DNA of 24,768 nucleotides from an uncultured Ruminiclostridium sp. (GTDB lineage: Bacteria; Bacillota; Clostridia; Oscillospirales; Ruminococcaceae), in the NCBI GenBank assembly GCA_934462775.1, contig CAKSIR010000016.1:1-24768 (forward strand), given 5' to 3'. Both the position numbers and the translations under genes were made by a program. Under the pieces are notes generated by a model, which was not told the origin of the DNA, ran no database searches, and saw only the letters and a program-made list of their open reading frames with translations. Every line of letters begins with the position of its first letter. Position 1 is the stretch's first letter. Shown piece after piece: positions 23,484 through 24,768 of this stretch.

Positions 23484-23669
23484 ATGACAGGTGCTGAGGT
23501 AAAAAACTTAATCTTGAAAAGCGGCTTAAAATGCTGGCAGGTTGCCGCTGAAATGGGAATGAATGACGGCAACTTTTCAAGACGGCTCCGCAAGCCTTTC
23601 AGCGAAACAGAAACAGACCGTGTAAGGGGAATTATCGAAAAACTGAAAGGGTACGAAAATGCAAACTAA
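23484..23669 (+). CDS. Cro-like small helix-turn-helix protein
   Basis: 61 aa, essentially one helix-turn-helix: LKCWQVAAEMGMNDGNFSRRLRK (about 15-37) flanked by a short N-terminal helix and a C-terminal helix. It is transcribed from the rightward promoter directly opposite the repressor, which suits a Cro-type or activator role in the lysis/lysogeny-like switch. The ATG is preceded by a run of seven A and seven G, then TGAG; the G-run provides the ribosome site. DNA-binding is inferred from the motif only, and the target is probably the adjacent operator array. Confidence 0.72.
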   Translation: MTGAEVKNLILKSGLKCWQVAAEMGMNDGNFSRRLRKPFSETETDRVRGIIEKLKGYENAN

Positions 23670-23830
23670 CAAAAAAAACCGCCTGCGGTGCTGCAACACC
23701 ACAAGCGGCAATTAGAGCCATTCACACTAAACCAAAAAAACAGGTTACAAGCTCCGCTTATATTATACACCAAACGGCGAAGCTTTGCAACCGGAAAGGA
23801 ACACAGTTTGATAAAATTAGGTGATAACAT

Positions 23831-24070
23831 ATGAATGATACAGCTTTGAAAATCCCCCACATGGAAACAATCAAGCGCACTGCTGAGATTTTCGGGCTGC
23901 CGGTGCATTTCGTAAGGTGTAAGGTGGCAAGCGGCGAAGTTGTCGCAGTCCGCGCCGGACGGCGCTTTCTTGTCAACGTGGACAAGTTTGCCGAATACCT
24001 CAATACCTCTACCGTTCAGCCTGTGAACGCCGCTCCTGACGAGTGCAGAGTGACACGCATAGATTTATAA
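23831..24070 (+). CDS. Excisionase-like helix-turn-helix protein
   Basis: 79 aa with a MerR/excisionase-type winged helix: a recognition region around IKRTAEIFGLPVHFVRCKVA (about 14-33), then the wing SGEVVAVRAGRRFLVNVDKF (about 34-53). This pattern is typical of Xis/AlpA DNA-bending proteins. AGGTGATAAC before the ATG supports the start. It lies 161 nt after the Cro-like gene and 10 nt before the primase-like gene. In context it probably directs excision together with the integrase, though a purely regulatory role is possible. Confidence 0.75.
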   Translation: MNDTALKIPHMETIKRTAEIFGLPVHFVRCKVASGEVVAVRAGRRFLVNVDKFAEYLNTSTVQPVNAAPDECRVTRIDL

Positions 24071-24080
24071 GGCGGTACAA

Positions 24081-24638
24081 ATGACCAACGCAGATATTAT
24101 AAAGCAGTCCGTCACAATGGAGCAGGCTGCGGAGCATTACGGCTTCAAGGCAAACAGGGGCGGGTTTATATGCTGCCCGTTTCACGGCGAGAAAACGCCA
24201 TCCTGCAAGCTGTACAGCCACAGCTTTTATTGTTTCGGCTGTCAGAAGCACGGCAGCGTTATAAATTTCGTAATGGAGCTTAACGGGACAAGCTTTTCAG
24301 AAGCCTGCAAGGAGCTTAACAGCGCGTTTTCCTTAGGGCTTGACTTTGGCAGGGTCATAAGCCCCGCACAGCGGAAGGAACAGGCGGAAGCAGCCCGAAA
24401 GCGCGCCGCGTTCGAGGAATGGTGCAGCGATACGGAAAAGCTGCTGAATAGGCTGTATCAGCAGTATTGCGGTATCAAGCTTGCAACCGCTCCCCCGAGC
24501 AGAGCTTACTTCGAGGCGCTTTCAAAAATTGAATACTTTGAGGAAATGCTGAGAGAATTTGAGGCAGACCGAACCAAGACTAAATTTTATAACGACTATA
24601 AGGGCGAGGTGATAAAGTGGAAGAATTACCTGACGTGA
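24081..24638 (+). CDS. CHC2 zinc-finger primase-like protein
   Basis: 185 aa. The N-terminal 70 residues are a DnaG-type CHC2 zinc-binding domain with ligands C32 and H35 in CPFHGEKTPS and C51 and C54 in YCFGCQKHG, followed by SVINFVMELNG. There is no TOPRIM catalytic domain; the rest (about 90-185) is a charged, probably helical region. Full DnaG is about 600 aa, so this is a stand-alone zinc-binding subunit. The catalytic part may be encoded in the following gene, as is seen in several small integrative elements. It starts 10 nt after the excisionase-like gene and overlaps the next one. Confidence 0.85.
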   Translation: MTNADIIKQSVTMEQAAEHYGFKANRGGFICCPFHGEKTPSCKLYSHSFYCFGCQKHGSVINFVMELNGTSFSEACKELNSAFSLGLDFGRVISPAQRKEQAEAARKRAAFEEWCSDTEKLLNRLYQQYCGIKLATAPPSRAYFEALSKIEYFEEMLREFEADRTKTKFYNDYKGEVIKWKNYLT

Positions 24639-24768
24639 GAGCTGACAATGCGGCGGAAGCAAAAAAGCGGCTTTTGCCGGAAACTAACGATAAAGAGGAA
24701 AAGAAAAAGGTTCTTTTCAGCATTGATTTGCTTGACGTGTTTGCGGGGGCTGCCGACTTGCGGGAGCT
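24617..24768 (+). CDS. Unidentified gene, cut by window end
   Basis: A reading frame opens at GTG 24617, inside the end of the primase-like gene (22-nt overlap), with GAGGTG 5 nt upstream, and is still open at the last base (50 codons). The visible N-terminus starts MEELPDVRADNAAEAKK, followed by a Lys/Glu-rich stretch and VLFSIDLLDVFAGAADL. The overlap and position suggest a replication protein such as a helicase or primase catalytic subunit, but no motif is seen to confirm it. Confidence 0.6.
   Translation, partial: MEELPDVRADNAAEAKKRLLPETNDKEEKKKVLFSIDLLDVFAGAADLRE

Larger units (their letters stand above)
21180..24768 (+). mobile_element. Left part of an integrative element at tRNA-Thr
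   Basis: From the tRNA 3' end the order is integrase and repressor leftward, then a Cro-like protein, an excisionase-like protein, a CHC2 zinc-finger primase-like protein and a further gene rightward. This is the layout of phage-inducible chromosomal islands and of small integrative elements. No capsid, terminase, relaxase or conjugation gene is seen in the 3.6 kb visible, so type is open. The right end lies outside the window. Confidence 0.75.

Noticed and set aside
23679..23708. Terminator after the Cro-like gene
   Set aside because: CCGC/GCGG and GGTG/CACC pair with an internal loop but no T-run follows, so termination is not supported.

Overview
The window looks like chromosome of a gut-type Clostridia, probably an Oscillospiraceae/Ruminococcus-like bacterium. 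This is judged from the gene families (CdaR-like regulator, DUF4358 lipoprotein, Nif11-like small protein, SGNH protein with a Thr-rich linker), AGGAGG-type ribosome binding sites and many sigma-A promoters with 17-bp spacers. No taxonomic search could be run. A small integrated mobile element begins at a tRNA-Thr gene near the right end.

Layout. 1-179: palindromic intergenic sequence. 180-1553 (-): MATE exporter with its own promoter and a structured leader. 1935-3944 (-): glpK followed by a GNAT acetyltransferase. 4219-7088 (+): probable operon of a DMT/EamA transporter (TTG start), an NhaC-family antiporter (ATGA overlap) and a Nif11-like small protein. 7189-7647 (+): HIT-family protein. 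7648-8054: gene-free, holding two hairpin terminators and a tandem 11-bp repeat. 8055-14294 (-): six-gene block transcribed ftsE-ftsX-M23 peptidase-S41 homologue-greA-lysS, combining the FtsEX/PcsB-type cell-wall module with housekeeping genes. 14428-15513 (-): CdaR/PucR-type regulator. 15789-17850 (+): an unannotated 24-codon ORF with an excellent promoter and Shine-Dalgarno sequence, then metG. 18025-19830 (+): SGNH hydrolase, DUF4358 lipoprotein and a small membrane protein, ending in a terminator. 19867-21033 (-): a SipW-like signal-peptidase homologue with a long charged tail.

21129-24768: tRNA-Thr(CGU) followed by a tyrosine integrase and a cI-like repressor (-). Divergent from these, across an operator-like array, are a Cro-like protein, an excisionase-like protein, a CHC2 zinc-finger primase-like protein and the start of a further gene (+). 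This int/repressor-divergent-xis/primase order resembles phage-inducible chromosomal islands or other small integrative elements; the right end is outside the window.

The most interesting points are: (i) the S41 protease homologue beside ftsEX has lost both residues of the Ser-Lys dyad (to Gly and Arg) and the NPGG motif, while the adjacent M23 peptidase keeps all its residues; (ii) the SipW-like protein has lost its catalytic residues, so there are two pseudo-enzymes in one window; (iii) the tRNA-Thr T-stem carries an A-C mismatch exactly where element integration would exchange the 3' half; (iv) five TAAAYTAK motifs at 20/20/24/20-bp spacing lie between the element's divergent promoters; (v) the small ORF ahead of metG.
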